A stretch of DNA of 64,000 bases from Lophius americanus (lineage: Eukaryota > Chordata > Actinopteri > Lophiiformes > Lophiidae). Below the pieces are notes generated by a model. That model was not told the DNA's origin and did no database searches. It worked only from the letters and a program-made list of their open reading frames with translations. Where the stretch lies: positions 2,945,001 to 3,009,000 of the forward strand of contig JBBDHG010000187.1 of the NCBI GenBank assembly GCA_037951165.1. The letters run 5' to 3'. Shown here piece by piece: positions 11,044-24,795 of this stretch; the stretch's first letter is position 1, and every line of letters starts with the position of its first letter. The position numbers and the translations under genes were made by a program.

Positions 11044-12129
11044 GTGTCACAGAGCTGACGGTGGCAGAACCTAAAATTAAGGAGGTGGTTTTATCCTTAT
11101 GGCTGATAGGTGTATAAGCACGCTGATCACAGTTATAGGTGCCTTGACGGAGAAATGAACTGCCAGCATGGTTTTTAACATTATGATGCACACATACAAA
11201 TGGGCTGACACATTTGGTATTCAGTGCAAATGTAACTCAGGGGAGCCCATTATTTGAAATCTATCAGAATGTTATTTTTTTAGTCGAATTTAAAACCGCT
11301 ACTGTTCCCAGGGCGGCTCAAATGGAGGCCTTGTTCCTGAAATCAATGAAGCACATAATGGTGTGTAAAGTGGTGAAAAGACCCCATCATAGTGAAAACA
11401 AATGTGCCTTTCATTGAACTAGTTCAGCATGAGACATGCATGCAAACTGTGGTGGCGGATTTAAAGCAATAAAATAACAGTGAGTCCAGCAGATGTGCTG
11501 TCTTTATGGAAATTAATTCCAGATTAACGCATCTGAGGAGAATTTATTTCCTTCTTCGCACTCATGAATTCAATGACCACTGTCGGCATGCAATGAAATC
11601 CTTTCAAAGGATAAAAAACAAGACATGGGAATAGAGACTTTGAAAACTGAGTGGCGAAGACAATAACATGATTCTGAGTCTGGATATTTATACAAGAAGA
11701 GTAAACTTTACCTGAAAGTGGTTCAAGAGGAAAAAGGCAGTAAGATTAGCTCATTCCGGACATTTGTGGCCCGACTGACCGACCTCACACTCTCACCTAA
11801 AAGACATTAAAGTAAAGCAAATTTATCGAGCAAATCTACTAATGTGTAAAGAAAACAGTCATGCTGAAGACACCAAGTCTCACACACTCCACTCAGTGTG
11901 CGCATATTTGTTTGTTATTAAGTGATTTGGTGTGCTGCTGATTCACTTCATGCTGTTTGCCTGATTTCTCAGTCTAATTGCCGGAGATGCTCCTGACAGT
12001 TTGGGCCCGGCGGTGTTTTGGTCCCAGTCAAATCATTTCCATGGGGATACATAAAAACAAACCTGAGGTCCAAATATTACTGCTGGGCTTAGATGTGGTG
12101 AGGGGCAATTGCACACAATATGACTTCTG

Positions 12130-12158
12130 ACACACACGCACACACACACACACACACA
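12130..12158 (+). repeat. (AC)n microsatellite, one interruption
   Basis: AC dinucleotide run of 29 bp with one G interruption. Confidence 0.9.
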
Positions 12159-12489
12159 GTCCTCCATAACACTGTAATCTTATTTAGTTTAATCTTAATC
12201 TGAATCTTGTCTTTGTTAATTTAGGTTATACCCGATCCAAAACTATAACCCGGCTGTTTAATGATATTCACAAACACTGTAAAAAAACAACTTTGTCAGA
12301 ACTTAAAAAAAATGTTTTAATAGTTGTCAAACACAACTTTTCATTTTAAATGACTATTTTTAAACCTACTGATAAAATGTAACTTCACTCAATGAATAGA
12401 AATTAGAAAAGAAATATGTCTAGTTTGGTTTCCGGGCGCCGTTTGTGCAGACACACGCCGCGACTCTACTTTTCTCTAGAGGTGGGGGA

Positions 12490-12601
12490 TAGTTGGCACG
12501 TTGGTGGCGAGCTGTCTCCTCACAATCAGGTGGTTGTAGGCTCACATCCTGACTCGGGTGTTCCGTGTGGAGTTGCTTGTCTTTTCCTGCGCCTATGGGG
12601 G
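12490..12601 (+). repeat. degenerate tRNA-derived SINE fragment (DANA/Mermaid-like)
   Basis: The order of GGTGGCGAGCTGTCTCCTCA, then GGTTGTAGGCTCACATCCTG, then TGTTCCGTGTGGAGTT follows the tRNA-related head of DANA/Mermaid-type fish SINEs, including decayed A- and B-box areas. Assignment is from memory of the family and the copy is old. Confidence 0.45.
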
Positions 12602-13317
12602 TTCTGAACTCCTCCTGATTTATACAGTGTACTGGAATTTTTCGCTGTAAATTGAACTAATAATATAACACAGTTTAATATGACCGGCTATAGAATTTGT
12701 TTCCAAGGACAAAGACGCCCCTCTGTTGGAAAAACTCAAGTTGAGCCGAGGTTGAAAGACCACAACGCACAAGAGAAGCTAATTAAAGAAGGCAGTTATG
12801 GGATGCAGACCTTCAGGCTACCCACTATTTATGTTTGAAATATTAGTGACTTTTGTCTAATGGTTTTTGAGTACATGTGCAGAGACTATCATGCACATAC
12901 AGGGGTTACACCACATGCCCCCCTTGGTGGAAGGATACAAAAAATAACAAGCTCATTAATTAATTCGGAAAATTTCAATTCAACTCTAATTAAATTCAAT
13001 CTTATAGATGAAAAAAAAAAGAAAAAAGGATTCAACCAATTTGTTCAGTGTCAACAGGTCATGTGCATCAAACACATGACTTAAAAACTCAACGCATATG
13101 TGCTTAATGCTTCCCATTCTTCCTCTTAGCTAAAAAGTAGGCCATGCATTCACATGACACTGGTGTCTTATGGGAAACTGTCCATAGTGATGAATATATA
13201 TACTTTGTGGAATCAAACAACTGGGCTAACTGGGATAAACCAAAACATGCAGCTTCATCCTCGCGAGGCAGAGGCAATAGATTTGATCCAAATGTAAAGT
13301 GCATTATAAATTAAATG

Positions 13318-13346
13318 TATTATTATTATTATTATATTATTATATA
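13318..13346 (+). repeat. (TTA)n short tandem repeat
   Basis: Imperfect TAT/TTA trinucleotide run. Confidence 0.85.
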
Positions 13347-13719
13347 ACCTCATGCAAAGCTGCACATATACACCAGGTTAGTCAGCAGTAAAGCTACAGA
13401 GACACAAGGAAATCTGCAATCATCTTTGCATCCAAAGAGGAAGTTCTTTCCTGAAAGAAGTGTACAACAACAAGATTGGTGAAGCATAAAAGCCTCTACG
13501 CACTCACTTTTTGTTCTCTCTCCATTTGAAAGTCGTTGGATTTCATTTTCAACTTCTGTTTTTTTTTCAATCTTTCTGCACGTATATTTATGGTCTCGTT
13601 AAAGAGGGTGAGATCCAATGTATGTCAAAGACTTACGCTCACAGACGAGACAAGACAAACAAAGACGAAAGGAGATGCATTTAATATCCAGTGCAGTGTA
13701 GCGGTTTGTATTCCACCTT

Positions 13720-13880
13720 CCTCTCATGTTACACCTTTTCCACAGAGGTGGTTCCAGAGCTAATTCCGAGCCAGAGCCTGACTTAGCACCAATTCTTTGC
13801 TTGGTTCTCAAAACTGGTGCCAGACAAGCACCAACTCTTTGCTGGTCTAGAGCCAAGAACCGATAACATCAGGGGCTGGG
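13720..13880. repeat. possible MITE-like dispersed repeat
   Basis: A block with repeated GGTTC/GAACC words (GTGGTTCCAGAGC, CTTGGTTCTC, GCCAAGAACC) in both orientations, resembling a fish foldback repeat. Boundaries are uncertain. Confidence 0.3.
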
Positions 13881-14089
13881 GGGCCAGGGTTATTGTGACC
13901 AACAGAACCAGCACAAATACTGAACTGACATTTTTCAAACAGCAGCCGAGCGAGTTTAATCCGATAAACTAGCATTAATATTTTTTATCTTTTGTTTAAA
14001 ATTTAATAACAAAAGTTATTTTTTTCCACTCTGGATCACAACGTAGGCTTGCAAAGCCAGGAACAGCACATGCGTGGAGACCATGAGCT

Positions 14090-14440
14090 CCTCCATCTTC
14101 GTTGTTGTGCTTGAGTATGGCGGAAGCGTTCCTGCCTCACCAGCCACCAGTGGCCCCAACCAACACTGAAGGTGGGGTCGTAGTAGATGGTGGTGTGTTG
14201 GGGCTACCAGTGCACAGAGACCCCCTCCAGAGACAACAGAAGCTGAACAGTTTGGCACGGCCCACCTGAAAACGTCCGGGATGCAGAGCCCACAACACCA
14301 CACAGGCCCCTGTACCAAAAACAGGTCCAGGAAGCTCCCCAACCAGCACCTTTGAGGCACACTATTACACCACCGGGGGCATGGGACAGGTGGGCCCCCA
14401 AGGGACAGCCCACTGCTGCCCCCCACACACCATCCCAAGT
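14090..14440. other. GC-rich block without recognised gene
   Basis: About 350 bp clearly richer in G and C than its AT-rich surroundings. It is open over 142 codons on the minus strand, but the translation is low in conserved character and unlike any protein I know. I do not call a gene. Confidence 0.3.
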
Positions 14441-16641
14441 TCATGTTCAGTGGTTGCTCAAAGACATAACGTTAAGAAACTGTTTTAACTGACAACACTA
14501 ACAAACTCAACCAAGCATGTTTTGACCGTCAGGCTGAATTGAATGTCTCGCGTTCCCAGATAATCAGCCCTACACAACCTGTTCAGTGAGCACCTGGTGG
14601 GGCGTAACGGGGGGGTCTGAGTGATCCCACACCTGAGAAGAAGAGAAGGAGAAGACTGCTTTCATAGCAGCTAACTCAAAGACGTAAAAAACGACCTGAA
14701 ATCTCTTCCAATCGGAGAGAGAGAGTGTAATATCCACGAGTTCCTCACCCACCAAGCTGAGGATGACATCATCCGCCGTATCACAGGGGTGGTTATCGAT
14801 TTTTAATTAATTAATGGACTGATCAGAAAACTGGGGTTTTGGTTTGGCTGTCAGGTGAATATTAGTGTCTGCTCTTTAAGTGACACTTTCACTCGGTGTT
14901 TTTCTGCCCTTGTTTTGTTCAGAATAAGTGAAAGACCGAGTTGTCTTCATTGCAGTACTTTCAGATAATCTCTGTGTTAAATGAAGGGAAATCGTTTTTC
15001 AGTTTTCATTCTTATAAAAAAAAAAAAAACTGAAATACAAAGGAAGTTTTGTCAGGATCAAATTCTTTCCCATGATTTTACCATTGAATAGAAGAAGAAG
15101 AATGCAGTATGACCACCATCAAGGTTCCATAAATTGGTATGACGCTGTGCCAACAGCAGAAACATGCTACAGTGCTCGCACTGTAGGGTTTAGATCATCA
15201 TCATAATCATTTGATTGTAAAGTACACGGCTTTAATGACCGACTAAGTAAGGTCCTTGTTAGTCAGGCTGAAGAAACAACAACTGTCTTCTTAAAAAAGA
15301 TGAGATGGGTCTCTGAACTTTGACAGACTTTGTTGAGCCAGAGTTTACAGCGACTTCTAGAGAACCTATAACCACAAGCCTAGAGTAACCATAGAGCGAT
15401 AATGCACATGAGCTGCAAACTCTTTCACTAGTGTTGAAAAAATTAGCTGGGATCACAGAATTATTGACGGATCAACAGCTGAATCGTAAAGTGATGTCCT
15501 GCAGACTAAACCGATGGCAAAATCTGATGGCCTCCCCAGAAGAATTTGTTGGGGGTTAGGGTGGGGGTGGGGTATTCAGATAACATCAAAGTCTATCAAA
15601 AAGCTTTTTGTTTTCTTTACACTTGTGATCAATCGCACAAAACACATTTTAAGTCCAAGTCTAAACAGGGTCTTAGTCCTGACGAAGAACCGTTTTTCAG
15701 ATATCACTTGGGTTTCTTGCTGACATGACTGTCTTCAAGCGGAGTGCATCCACCCAGTAACCACGTAGCATTCAGACGCGCTGTCTCACTCATTGTACAA
15801 GAACCAATGTGAAATGAGGAAGAGATATCAGGATAGTGATCGCACAGATGATCCAGTAAATGGTTAAAGTAAGTGGTTTTATTGAAATGATGACTAAACT
15901 CACCTGTGACGCTTAGCGCCTCATAGCCTCGGGGGAAAACATCATTGCTGTTGGCAAAGACAGAGATAAGGGACTAACGGAGAAAAGCAACTAATCATAT
16001 GATCTGAGTCTTGTTGACACTGCCCTTCCACATGAACAAGTCATTTCTTTGAGCTGTGAATAGCAGGCTGGCTAGTACAAACTGTATGCTGTAAATAAGG
16101 CACAAGCCAATAACATATGGGGCCTATACTAATTGCTTTGAGAAAAAAAACTGACACTAGATTAGATTTGGAATGACAAATAAAGATCTCGCTTAACAAT
16201 ATGAAAGAGTGAGGCCGCGCCAGATCATAAGTCATGAAAGAGATAGAAGGAAATTTGATTGTATCATGTTTTACTTTGCAGGAGTGAGAGGGAATCTGAT
16301 TTTGATATATTTGGCTGCAGGATTGAGTGTGATATAATTGGATTAGCAATCTCTTTGGTTTGTTTGATATGTAACATCAGTCTCCTTTATGAAACTCGAC
16401 GCCTTGCTGCCATCCCTGTGGTCTCCATCCAGGGCCCCTCTGGGAGAGCAGGTCAATGAGTGGTGGAGGGTTTTGACAGATCCACTGTAAAACAGATTTG
16501 CCTCTCGGTCGTCTTGTGTCCTCAAGGCTGGTTTCCTATTTCCAGCTTTTCCCCAGATGGCTCGGCATTTGAATGCCAGTCTTTATGTTAAAAAAAACAA
16601 CCTGCATTTTATCCAGATTAGAACGCCACCTCCGTTGCCAT

Positions 16642-16692
16642 TTATTTACCCTATTATGAGGAAATAAACCCCGGTTGGGATTACATAAACAA
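16642..16692. promoter_or_regulatory. forkhead-type motif cluster
   Basis: TTATTTAC (16642-16649), AAATAAAC (16662-16669) and ATAAACAA (16685-16692) fit or nearly fit the FOX core RYAAAYA within 51 bp. Such AT-rich motifs also occur by chance. Confidence 0.2.
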
Positions 16693-18118
16693 TACTTTTA
16701 ATCTAACTTCCCACTGTTAAAATTCAGACAGACAACACATAGACAACTAGCTGTAAGCCACAAAAACATGCTAACTCATGACTCTGACGAGAGTTTGCTT
16801 TGAGGAATCATATGAGACAGCTCCAGGCCAGGACAGTACAAGACTCCAAATAGCACTGTTAAAACATCTTTTCATATTTTATCCATTTAGAGAAGAATAC
16901 TTGTTGGTTTGCTCTGTGCCCTTTTATGACAGGACAATCAAGACGGAGGTTTTTGATTTATGAGGAGTGGACCTACTAAAGATTTTTTATCGGCTCTCTT
17001 TGACAATCATCTATTAAAATGAAGTTCAAATGAGATATAAATTGGAAACTGTATTTGCTCTGGTTGCAAAACAACTCATACTAATTTGTGTTGGTTGATT
17101 CTTTGTGTCGTGAGTTGTTGAGGTTAAGAGAGTTCTTCAAGAGTTACAGTACAGACACTCCTCTGTCTTGTGTCACCTCTGTTGATTCCAGGGAAAAGAT
17201 AAGCAAACAGACATTCCACAGAATATTTCTCTATTGTGTGGCTTTATATAATCACCTTCGGGAAAATTATACAGAATGAGCTATGGTTTATTTTATTTCA
17301 TCGCTTCTATTTATGGAGGGCTAATCAAAATATCAGATATGCCAGATCTTGTTTTTCCTATTTCCCCTTGCAAATATGTTTTCATTTGTAGCAAAAGCAT
17401 TCCAATCAAATCAATGTATCCAAAAACTTGCATGACCCTTATCCCCATTATTCACTATCAATGCCTAGACTTCAATGGAATGATGATTGTCAGTGAAATG
17501 GAAGCTGATTTGAAAAGACGAAAAGGTCTGACAAGCCCCACTTGATCTTGGACCATAGTGGTGATTGTTGTGGACACCAGACACCGGGCTATTTGGTTCC
17601 ACCACTCCTGTCACATAGTACTGTATGTTTAAACATTAATGCACCCGGTCCGCCTCACGTTACATGGTTCCCTAAATTCTGGGTGACCATGCTCAGTTGC
17701 TGCTGAATTAACTTTTGCCACAGGTGTGTAACCAATGCCAAAAAAAACCATCGAGAATAAGCATAAATTACTCTTTGCCGCGGCTGCAGCCACACCTAAT
17801 GCTTTGAAATTAGCCGAATTTCTCCAACTACTTCTTCTAAACTCCTACAAGGCAACCTAGCCCAGAGACCCATGGTATCAACCCTGATCTCCTTCCGGTC
17901 CTCATGAAACACGGGCGTTTTTAAAATTCTGGACAGAGTGATGATTGTCATCTTTTTTTTTTTGCTGAGGGATGTGCTCCCCACCCCCGGGCCCCCGCCG
18001 CCATTAGCATTTATCACCTCTTTTTGCTTGCTGGGTATATGACCTGAATACAACAATGTTTAATTGGATATCTGTTTGTTTTTTGATGGAACTACTTTTG
18101 TATGTACAACATCTGCGC

Positions 18119-18158
18119 GTTGTATGTATGTGTGCGTGTGTGTGCGTATGTGTTTTCT
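18119..18158 (+). repeat. TG/TATG-rich simple repeat
   Basis: Imperfect TGTG/TATG run of about 40 bp. Confidence 0.75.
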
Positions 18159-18901
18159 CGGCTGTGTCTTCTCGTCTGTGCGGATGCAGGCCGCCAAACA
18201 AAACCAGTGTACTGTAGTAGTCATGTGCTTTTTGGCTTTTGGCCCTGGCCTGAGGATGACACCCTTGCATTCATGTGACTAGAGACAGTGGGCTGTGTTT
18301 GGTTCTGTGAGGGGGCCTCCGGCGTAAAGTGGAGAAGATAAACTCTTTTAATGTGCCAGACTGAAATAGAACTATATCCTTTCTCATCCAAAACATTTTG
18401 AAAAATAACAGGGATATGTGCTGCATGTGGTTCAACAGAAAGATATTCAAATTCCCGGCCAAAGTAACGACACATATTTGCTTTGTGTAAATTCTAGCAG
18501 AGTCAACACAGCTGCAGTACTTCTGATCAGGCAAAGACAACCGTACATGTTATAAACACAAAAGAGCATACACATGACTCTCAACCGCAGTGGTGTATTT
18601 CCCAGTGGCAATGACTAGCAGGTAGCTAACATTATAGGAGTTTGCAGGTTATTGAGCTCTTTGTACTCAAGGTTGAAGCCGAAGAAACTGGACTTCTGTC
18701 TTGACTTTGATACACACAGAGTCATTTGGTTTCAAGTATTGTGGCTTGTAACGGAGATGGTTGTTTTCATCGTTTGCTAGGTCATCATGTGAGTCCTTAG
18801 CATTGCAGGATTCAAGTCGTGACTGATGGTGAAACTCTGTGTGGGTGTTAGGTGAGGGTATAGAACCCCACCTTGGTTTAGAGATGTCTACAACCCACAT
18901 T

Positions 18902-19525
18902 ATGCCAGGTTTAGACTACAAAATACTTTTGTCCTCCACAATAATATTTCAAGATTCTGGCAAGATTAGGCGACCGCAAATTTGTGCCGTGTCATGGTTG
19001 GACGGCTGGCAACCGTTCAAGTTTGTCACGGACAATTCATTCACATCAAGTGTTGTGACGTCGATGAGGAGGCGGGTCAATCGTGGCTATGGAAGCGCTT
19101 TGTTTTAGCCAACAGCTCTCTTTTATTACTCTGTTATAGTATTCCTTGAGTGAAACGTTGAAAAGGTCGGGCTATTGTTGCCACATTTCAAAGATCCTCT
19201 CTTCTTCATCATTTTCACATAGCACCAGTAACATTCCGGAGTATATTTGACGCCATGTTTGTGTTCAATCTGTCATCCCACTGGTCAACTTCAGCAATTA
19301 CACAGCAATTATACAACAACGGGTCAGGACGGAAGTGGTAAAATTCTAACATGCTAGACTTTCCCAACTGGTGTTGTGGAGCGTCCCAGATGACACATCA
19401 TTCTGTCAAACTTCAAAACCCGATCGTCGCTTGTAGCCACATCCAGGCCCAACGGTAGGATTTTGTGGGTAACGACCAGTTTGTCCTGAAATTGGTCTAT
19501 AGTCGTGAAGTCTGAGCCAGACATT
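18902..19525. repeat. possible DNA-transposon MITE with imperfect TIRs
   Basis: The left end ATGCCAGGTTTAGACTACA and the reverse complement of the right end ATGTCTGGCTCAGACTTCA agree at about 14 of 19 bases. Both ends are followed by similar text rich in CGATCGTC-like words. No transposase is visible. Confidence 0.35.
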
Positions 19526-21249
19526 AGTGATGTGTGGTCAACTGTATATTGGTGATCTAATGACCTTCTAGGGGTCAAGCGTCTAACGGGAGGTTAAATA
19601 CCTGACTCCTCACCAGCCGGTTAGAAGTGGGAAAGGAAAGGTGTAACGTGTAGCTTCTGATTATAACTTCAAGGATTACAATGACCTGGATGAGGAATCT
19701 ACACAGACACACCCCCTTTCTTTTTTAGACCTTAGGATAAACCTTCAATATCTACATAGTTCAATCTTGCATACCAATTCACTTCTTATTTAGATTTCTA
19801 CAGTAGAATGGAAGAATGGTAGAATTTATGTTTTAGGGTGGCTCTATTGGTCTTTCTACAGGAGATGGTTCGGTAAGAGGCAGTTGGTTCATTTGGTTGT
19901 AATCTGCAACCTCACTCCCCGATGCCACTATAATCAACGTCCTGGTACCTGCCAGAGGGCTCTTGCAGGCAGAAATGTATTTGTTTTTTGAAATCTGATA
20001 AATAGTTCTAAGATATTGGAAGATGTTCTGAGAAAAATCTTCATATTCTTAATACACCCTCCCATCAGATTGCTGCTCACATGAGTATGTCGGGTCCAAG
20101 CGTTTCAGGCTATTTACTTCAAAGGTTTACTATGGGTTGTTTTTTTTGATCAAACCAAGATGCATCTACAACCTTGATTCGACATCAGACAGGGCACCAT
20201 GAGAGAAGTGAATAACAGAACATACTGTAATCATTTACAATCAAACTAAAATAAAAACAGAAGCATGGACTGTGTTGTGAAAAGATACCGGACCACCTTC
20301 TGGTTTCTCCTATGTTCCTTTGTATGACATGCTATACTTTTTAAATCCTACTATTATTTCATTCAAAGAAAAAAAAAGTGTTTTAGTCAATTCCATAAAT
20401 CGTCAGTATGAAAAGGTAATTTGATGCCTTGGACCAAATTGCAAAGTTGTGTCACCTTGAGCAGCATCTACAGCGACGCCCAAAATCCTAACCCTTACTT
20501 TCCCTTTTGATCCATTCAAATTTGAACGGAGTCTTTTGAGGCAGCGAACATCCCCACAGCATTTCACTCCAAACTCCATCAAAGTCTGAAAGGATAACAT
20601 TCTTTTAGTGGCAATCGGTGTTTGGTTTACACCAGCTGTAACAGGAACAGCAACACTGACTTTACTGAGCTGGCAGGGTATTCAGTTCCTTGGATGTTTT
20701 CTATGAAGGTTTTTGTCTCTTCCAGAACTAGGAATTTTGGAAGGATGGCGGCCAATTTGTTCCAAGTCTTCTCCATTTGTAGATAATCAGTCTCACTGTG
20801 AGTCTGCGGAGTCTCAGAGCCTTTGTATCATCTTTGTAACCCTTCCCAGAATGACCGTATTTCACTCATCATCTTCTTCTTGCTTTCTGGAATTTCTTTT
20901 GCTTTTGGCAACGTGTGCCATTGGTGAGACACGAGAGCCAAATCCCTCCTTCTGAAAGAGGTCTATTTAAGCAATGATGTGATTGAACAGGGCTGGAAGT
21001 GATCAGGTCTGGAATCGACCAATCCAGCTTAAACCAGTCAAAATGAGGCTCAGTAGTTTTTTTGAATTTAGTTTTTTTACAGGGAGAAATACTTGTGAAA
21101 TCTGAAGTAATTACTTAAAAATTCCATATACCATAGGAACCCAGGAAGGTCCTTCTAATTACCTTCTAAGAACATTCGATTTCCTCCCAAAAAAATCAAT
21201 GGATTTGATAAGCAACCATTGTATACTCAATTAAACTAGTTTTGATTGA

Positions 21250-21475
21250 GTGTACACTAGGGCTACAATGAATAATCGACGTAATCGACAAATAACGAGT
21301 TTAGTTTTCGTCGATTTATACTTTTAATCTTTTAAATGAAGCTGCCATATCAACTAGTATCTTATAGAAAGCATGTAAACAGTTTACCAGATTACTAAAA
21401 CAACTTTATAAATTTAAAATAGTCATTGTTTGAAATACAAATGTTAGCGGTCAGACACTAGGGCTGCACCGCGCG
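21250..21475. repeat. hAT-like transposon end relics
   Basis: CACTAGGGCTACAATGAATA near 21255 and CACTAGGGCTGCACC near 21458 resemble the (C)AGGGCTGCA ends of fish hAT elements. They are in direct, not inverted, orientation, so this is not one intact element. Confidence 0.3.
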
Positions 21476-24400
21476 CTCTCCGCTAGCTAGCTTAAACATT
21501 GACGGAATTAGCAAGAAACTTTCCACGCTATGTCAATAGAATATGGATCTGGCTTTCACTGAAAACAAAAGCAACATTAGTAAACTATGTATTACGTGGG
21601 CATATAACTTTATACTTCTACGTGGACCTTCTGCTTCTGTTTAATGACCTTAAACAGGGACCAGTAGTGAGATAAGAATGCGAGATGACCACAAACAGCT
21701 CATGCCTTCAGACATCCATCCTCTGGCAGCAGAGCAGGGTTTCACCTAGTGGATCCACGAGCAATTAACCTTCACATGGGCCTACAAGGATCTGCATCAC
21801 TCCATTCTGTTTGACTGACTGACAGCAGTTTTGACATATATTTTACATTTAAAAAATGTATAAATGCTTTTCAATTTGAATGCTTTTGTCTGAAACATAA
21901 TGACCATTCTTTATATATCAAATTCCACTGGTCACATAAGGATCTGAGTGGTCTTTTACGAGAAGTAAATAGTGATGTCTGGTCAACTAATAAAGAATGA
22001 TAAGTCTTGTGTCGTGGTCTGCAGCGGTTAGTGCCTACCAAAGTGGTCTAAATAAAAGAAAAACTGTTGAACTGGTGGCGGGGTAAAGAGCGTCCTGCTC
22101 CAGGAGAGTGAAGGCCCGTCCATGTTGTCTGATCCCATAGAAGTGATACTGTAGCACAAATTGTTGAAAAAGTTCATTTAAGTTCTGATAGGAAGTTTCC
22201 AGAACACATAGTCCATCACAGAGCTGTTTTGATGGCAAAATTAGGATCTGCACAATATCAGAGTGGTTTTGCTGGCATCAAGAATGAAGTTTCATATTGT
22301 ATAAAGTGGAGCTCAGCTTACCCCTCCTCATCCAAAATTGTCAAAATGATGTTATCCAGCACCGTCAATGTTTTCCTTTAGATTTAGATTTTTTGACATC
22401 GTATTTTCTTATTTACCCTTTAAAACTATTCATCGCAGTCGACCGATACAAAACCCACATCCCTGCTAAACTTGCACCAAATCACCTGTCCATCTCACAT
22501 TCCATATTCCCATCAATCCAAAACCAGATACTAAGTTACTTCTACTCCTTCACTTGAGGCAGGACACTCCCAACCCTAAGGGGACAATTCAGCGTTTTTC
22601 TGCTAAGAACCCAAACCTCAGATTTGGAGTTGCTGACTCTTGTTCCAGACGTTTTACACTCAACAGTGATGAGTATAGAGGTGAGACGTAGGGAGAAGCT
22701 CTCAATTTTCTGGCCCCTCTCTGTTCAAACCCTCATGAGCTCTGGGGAGAGACCAAAAGAATGCAGACAAGATTATACAAGTGACTGAAATTTGTTTCTT
22801 TCCAAGGGGGGGTGGGCTCAGCTTTGCATGTGAGGAGCACAGACACGGATGGACTCACTAAAACTATAGGTCAAAGCCAACATGTAAGATAATAAATATT
22901 ATTGTCTGTTCCGCACTCTGGTCCAATCCTACCCCTCCACAAGGAGAAAGAGGAGGGGGCAGTGAGCGTGCAATCTTCCTCCAGTCTGTCTGTTGGGCGA
23001 GGACGACGACGTAAAGCTGACCCAATCACCCTAAAACCTTTCCAAGCCAGCGTACTGCAGCTGAGGAAATGCCAGGGAGATATGTCACAAGGGGATACTC
23101 CTGCAATGAACTGCCAATGTGAGAGAAGACAAACACACAAAGAAAACATTCAAATACAGAGACACTCTGCACACACAGAAAGATACTCAGAAATATGCTG
23201 CAAGTACAGAAACAATATCCTGTTAGGCTTTTGGCTTTTCTATTAGCGTGTTAATGTTTAATACTGTGGGTCATATATTCTACATTTGTTTTTATTATTG
23301 CATGTGTTTTTACGTTGCAGGGCATTTACTCCTTTGTTTTGGTTTGAACAATGTTCCGAATGTGCCATAAGTTAGCTCCGCTCCATATGTTGAGCAGAAC
23401 TTTTCCATTTCCTCATGGGGAGGTTGCTGAACCCTCACAGCAGATGTCCCTTTTGTTCATTTGTCTTCTCATTATCGTCTTATTATTCATATGTTATCAG
23501 TGACAGCTTGTAAGAGAATAAAACTTACGTTATGAGGGGGATAAGTTTAAATTTATTACTCCGCCCCAGAGTGATCATAATCATTCAGCTAAACTGGAAA
23601 AGTCCATGAACGTGTTCACCTCAATTTCTGTGGAGCATCTGCAAAGGAACATTCAAAAACAAAAGAGGCATCTAAAGTTTACACAAACTAGGATGTGTGT
23701 GTTAAAAATGAAGCTAAAACTGGGTGAGTAATCTGTACACACAGAACTATTTCATAAAATGGTTTGTATAGGCGAGGAAGTGCACTAAAGCACTTATTTA
23801 CATGTTACATATATATTACAGTTATGAGCATTTTTATTATCTAACCTCTGGACTTTTTTTGTTATTTTTATTCTCCATCTAGTATTTTGCACTCATAAAC
23901 CTAACAATAATACAGCTGTCGAATTTCTTTTGAATTTTTGTCAGGCTAAAACTCATTTTATAACTCTGTAGAAATTACTTAATTTATATTGTACCAAGCT
24001 CTGAGAAAGAAAAAAAGTGAGCAGTAAAACTTATGCCAAGATTATCAAGACTAAAATAAAAATACATGTATCTGTTAAGCTGCTTATTAAATGGAAGAGT
24101 AAATAGGTCTAGGACATGGAACAACTTGTAATTTTCAGTCCCAGCCTGACTGGTAAACCACTGTGGATAATCACTGATGATCAGATTTCTTTGGGCAGTA
24201 AAGTTTTATCTGCACTTTTTCAATCTTGTGATCTTGAAGGAGAGGAGTGGGAACCTTAGACCAAACTCTGTACTACCTTTGAATGTTTTTTCAGCCAACT
24301 ACCCCCTGACTGGGTTGTAAAAACTGGCTTTATACAGGCGTACAATGCAGCCCTGTGCCCTCAATGTCTGATTTGTGAAAAAACAAACTTGTTCCTGGCA

Positions 24401-24781
24401 AATAATAACATGCAGCATTTCAGATATTTACAATCCATGACTGAATTGGCATCATCCAGTAACATAAAAGAGATTTAACTGAGTGACTGACTTTTGTTGG
24501 CTTTGTTTTAGCTTTAGTATTTTTCTAATTAATTTGTTTGTGTTTACACTTTCGGGGCTGGCGTGTTTCATATCCTAACTTCCAGCTCAAGGTCAACATG
24601 ATTGCCTTCTTTGGTTGCAGTCTTCGTTTCTTGGATCAGCCAGGGGCTAAGTGGCGCATGTATCAATTAGAAAAAAATGAATAAATCCGAATGGTGACCC
24701 TGCTGATGGGTTTTCTATCGCTCATGCTGCAGGTCATGCCAATTGTAATGTCGATGTGGGTCAATTAAGTCGGTCCGAGTG

Positions 24782-24795
24782 AGCGCCCCCTCTAG
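24782..24795 (-). promoter_or_regulatory. weak CTCF-like site, reverse orientation
   Basis: AGCGCCCCCTCTAG holds the core GCGCCCCCT of the reverse CTCF motif, with mismatches at the flank. It points toward the forward site at 10031. Confidence 0.2.

Noticed and set aside
14016..14444. 142-codon minus-strand ORF
   Set aside because: GC-rich chance ORF; no known domain, overlapping frames are also open, and there are no splice or promoter signals.
22902..23246. 114-codon plus-strand ORF
   Set aside because: Low-complexity basic text, no homology recognised, overlapped by an equally open antisense frame.
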